Source: Dietzia timorensis (lineage in GTDB: Bacteria; Actinomycetota; Actinomycetes; Mycobacteriales; Mycobacteriaceae). From it: a DNA stretch of 8,431 nucleotides. The stretch covers positions 1-8,431 of the forward strand of contig NZ_DYXM01000118.1 in NCBI RefSeq assembly GCF_020742175.1. Direction: 5' to 3'. Positions within the stretch are counted from its first letter, which is position 1. The number at the start of each line of letters is the position of its first letter. Positions 7,096-8,431 of this stretch are shown here, in pieces. The notes beneath the pieces are model-generated. The model saw only the letters and a list, made by a program, of their open reading frames with translations, did no database searches and was not told the DNA's origin. The position numbers and the translations under genes are program-made.

Positions 7096-7114
7096 TTCGG
7101 GGTATTTACATGCA

Positions 7115-7131
7115 GCGAAAGCCCCTTTCGC
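7115..7131 (+). repeat. Leader hairpin GCGAAAG-CCC-CTTTCGC
   Basis: A perfect 7-bp stem with a 3-base loop. It is followed by CGGCAG (7138-7143) pairing with CTGCCG (7157-7162), a second hairpin with a 13-base loop. GGGG (7099-7102) could instead pair with CCCC (7122-7125), so alternative folds are possible. Confidence 0.5.
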
Positions 7132-7220
7132 CGGCGACGGCAGTGACACCCCCTACCTGCCGCTATCGGCCATTTCTTCAACTTCGAATTCGCAACATCG
7201 CCAGTGACTCGCAACGCGTT

Positions 7221-7248
7221 ACGCGCGCCGCGCGTCTTATGCTTTTTT
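7221..7248 (+). terminator. Possible leader attenuator: GC stem followed by a T-run
   Basis: ACGCGC (7221-7226) pairs with GCGCGT (7230-7235), and six Ts follow at 7243-7248. The T-run is 7 bases beyond the stem, so this is a weak intrinsic terminator at best. It could be an attenuator in the leader or simply end upstream transcription. Confidence 0.3.
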
Positions 7249-7302
7249 AAGCGTCTGAGGGTATGGCACTTATCTTTAACGCGGGTAGGGTCCCTTTATG
7301 TG

Positions 7303-7364
7303 CCCCGATCCGAGAGAGGGGAGCTTGCCGAAGGCCGGCAAAATATCTGTTGATCGGATGGATC
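7303..7364 (+). promoter_or_regulatory. Possible ribosome-binding-site-masking structure in the leader
   Basis: CCCC (7303-7306) and GGGG (7318-7321) form a short stem whose loop contains GATCCG (7307-7312). This loop is complementary to the start region: ATCCG pairs with CGGAT (7355-7359) and GATCC with GGATC (7360-7364). Alternatively CCGATC (7305-7310) pairs with GATCGG (7352-7357). Between them is a 6-bp hairpin TTGCCG-AAGGC-CGGCAA (7325-7341). The likely ribosome binding site GGATGGA (7356-7362) would be covered. No known riboswitch class is recognised. Confidence 0.35.
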
Positions 7365-7365
7365 T

Positions 7366-8431
7366 ATGAAGAAACTTAACTCGCGTACAGTTATCGCCGC
7401 GGTTTCCGCGGGCGCACTCGTCGCCGGTGGCATGGTCGTGCCGGCCAATGCTCAGAACGACGGAGACCAGCAGGACAACAAGGGTTCGCTCAGCGGCGGC
7501 TCGCTCGGCAACTTCGGTTCCGAAAGCGGAGACGACGATGGTGAACCCGCGGGCTCCAGTGGATCCGGCGCCAGGTTCGGCTCCGATGAGGGCAACGTCG
7601 AGCTCGCGCTCGCCATCGCCCTCGGTACCGCTTCCCTCGGTGCAGCTGCATGGCTCGCTACCAACGCCGACGTCCAGATGCCTGAAGGCAGCGTCGATCT
7701 CCCCTCTCCGCAGGACCTCGGTCTCCCCACCATCGATCTCCCCCCGGTTGATCCGGCCCTGCTCGGCGGCGGGATGGCGCTCGGCCTCGGCCTCGCACTC
7801 GCCATCGCCCTCGGCGGCGGCAGCACCGGCGAAATCACTGGCTCGACCGGCAGCGGATCCGGCTCCACCGGCGAAGGCGGCTCGCTCGCTGATCTGAACC
7901 TCGGTTCGCTCACCGGCGGCGAAGGCTCCTTGGACCTTGGCGAACTGACCGGCTCCCTCGAATCCGGCTCCGACGGTGAAAGCGGCTCCCTCGGCGAACT
8001 GACCGGCTCCCTCGAATCCGGCTCCGATGATGGATCGTCCGAGGGGTCGCTCGCCGACATTAGCCTCGGCTCGCTCACCGGTTCCATCGGTGACGGATCG
8101 TCTGAAGGCTCGCTTGAAGGCGGCTCCTCCGAGCTCCCGACCGAGTCCCTCGAGTCCGGCTCCGGCGAAGGCTCGTCTGAGGGGTCGCTCGCCGACATTA
8201 GCCTCGGCTCGCTTACCGGCTCCATCGTCGAAGGATCTTCGGACAGCGCACCCGAGGGCGGCTCCTCCGAGCTCCCGACCGAGTCCCTCGAGTCCGGCTC
8301 CGGCGAAGGCTCGCTGAACTCCGACTCCCTCGAGTCCGGCTCCGGCGAACTCCCGACCGAGTCCCTCGAGTCCGGCTCCGGCGAAGGCTCGTCTGAGGGG
8401 TCGCTCGCCGACATTAGCCTCGGCTCGCTTA
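7366..8431 (+). CDS. Exported Ser/Gly/Glu/Leu-rich repeat protein, 3'-truncated by the window edge
   Basis: 355 codons are visible, with no stop before the right edge. The N-terminus is a Sec signal peptide: Lys2-Lys3 and Arg7, a hydrophobic core at about 9-25, and ANA (27-29) before Gln30 as the likely cleavage site. The mature part begins acidic and disordered-looking (30-76), then has two Ala/Gly/Leu hydrophobic stretches (about 78-98 and 130-150), both containing LALAIALG, separated by a Pro/Asp-rich spacer (106-131). From about 155 on it is low-complexity, built of variants of SLESGSGEGS, SLADISLGSLTGS and SSELPTESLES, almost without basic or aromatic residues. ATG 7366 has GGATGGA (7356-7362) as ribosome binding site. 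I do not recognise a family. It is probably an envelope or cell-surface protein; whether it ends in a sortase motif, membrane anchor or catalytic domain cannot be seen. The repeat DNA keeps a long antisense frame open by chance. Confidence 0.88.
   Translation, partial: MKKLNSRTVIAAVSAGALVAGGMVVPANAQNDGDQQDNKGSLSGGSLGNFGSESGDDDGEPAGSSGSGARFGSDEGNVELALAIALGTASLGAAAWLATNADVQMPEGSVDLPSPQDLGLPTIDLPPVDPALLGGGMALGLGLALAIALGGGSTGEITGSTGSGSGSTGEGGSLADLNLGSLTGGEGSLDLGELTGSLESGSDGESGSLGELTGSLESGSDDGSSEGSLADISLGSLTGSIGDGSSEGSLEGGSSELPTESLESGSGEGSSEGSLADISLGSLTGSIVEGSSDSAPEGGSSELPTESLESGSGEGSLNSDSLESGSGELPTESLESGSGEGSSEGSLADISLGSL
7936..8027 (+). repeat. 54-base tandem duplication in the repeat-protein gene
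   Basis: A 38-base stretch at 7936-7973 recurs at 7990-8027 with one silent difference, an offset of 54 bases (18 codons). It encodes LGELTGSLESGSD twice. Confidence 0.85.
8041..8431 (+). repeat. Irregular long repeats in the repeat-protein gene
   Basis: The EGSLADISLGSLTGSI coding block starts at 8041, 8179 and 8395. The first step is 138 bases (46 codons) and the second 216 (72 codons). The 57 bases at 8119-8175 recur exactly at 8257-8313 (offset 138), and the 82 bases at 8134-8215 recur exactly at 8350-8431 (offset 216). All offsets are multiples of three. The array continues beyond the window. Confidence 0.9.

Larger units (their letters stand above)
6954..7365. other. Intergenic and probable long leader of the repeat-protein gene
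   Basis: 412 bases hold no gene but much signal: an imperfect hairpin CGTTGGCG/CGCC..AACG (6995-7020) with no T-run, a Crp/GlxR-type operator (7055-7070), -10-like hexamers TATGAT (7072-7077) and TCTAAT (7090-7095), and hairpins at 7115-7131, 7138-7162, 7221-7235, 7303-7321 and 7325-7341. A further -10-like TATCTT at 7271-7276 would give a much shorter leader of about 80 bases. If transcription starts near 7085-7104, the untranslated leader is about 260-280 bases. Confidence 0.6.

Noticed and set aside
7251..7345. c-di-AMP (ydaO) riboswitch
   Set aside because: GGGTAGGG and CCCCGATCCG recall parts of the motif, but the diagnostic GGGGTGAATCC-like and GTCAGCTAACC-like blocks are absent.
7452..8414. 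320-codon open frame opposite the repeat protein (Ser/Pro/Glu/Asp-rich)
   Set aside because: It is produced by the repetitive codons of the plus-strand gene, which has the signal peptide and ribosome binding site.
8041..8431. CRISPR array
   Set aside because: The repeats are in-frame coding repeats of irregular spacing and are not separated by unique spacers of uniform length.

Overview
The window is GC-rich actinobacterial chromosome, most likely from a mycolic-acid-containing lineage (Mycobacteriales, Corynebacterium- or Dietzia-like). The lineage is inferred from strong GC bias at third codon positions, an actinobacterial-type glutamate synthase, a redoxin with a WRPGC active-site context, a Sec signal peptide of corynebacterial style, and a near-consensus Crp/GlxR operator. 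I could not test it by database search. Five protein genes are supported: two run off the window edges and three are complete.

Layout. (1) 1-4013, minus strand: gltB, the large subunit of NADPH-type glutamate synthase, lacking only its C-terminal end. (2) 4014-4567: a 554-base divergent intergenic region rich in inverted repeats, including a 12-bp pair 172 bases apart and two tandem dyads just upstream of the next gene. (3) 4568-5653, plus: a YihY/BrkB-family six-helix membrane protein. (4) 5654-5830: a convergent gap with a strong hairpin terminator. (5) 5831-6370, minus: a two-helix membrane-anchored glutaredoxin-fold protein with a CAYS (monothiol) active site and a good sigma-70-type promoter upstream. 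(6) 6371-6800: a relatively AT-rich gap. (7) 6801-6953, plus: a 50-residue, two-helix membrane protein with an ideal ribosome binding site. (8) 6954-7365: a 412-base gap with a Crp/GlxR-type site, two possible -10 elements and a leader full of hairpins, one of which could mask the ribosome binding site. (9) 7366 to the right edge, plus: an exported, acidic, Ser/Gly/Glu/Leu-rich repeat protein whose DNA repeats include an 82-base perfect copy pair.

The genes do not form one operon. gltB is nitrogen assimilation (normally followed by gltD, here beyond the left edge). YihY and the redoxin are unrelated envelope or thiol proteins in convergent orientation. The right end looks like the start of a surface-protein locus under cAMP-type control. 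I see no phage, transposase, CRISPR array, toxin-antitoxin pair or defence system. The least ordinary parts are the repeat protein with its structured leader, and the inverted-repeat-bounded segment between gltB and yihY.
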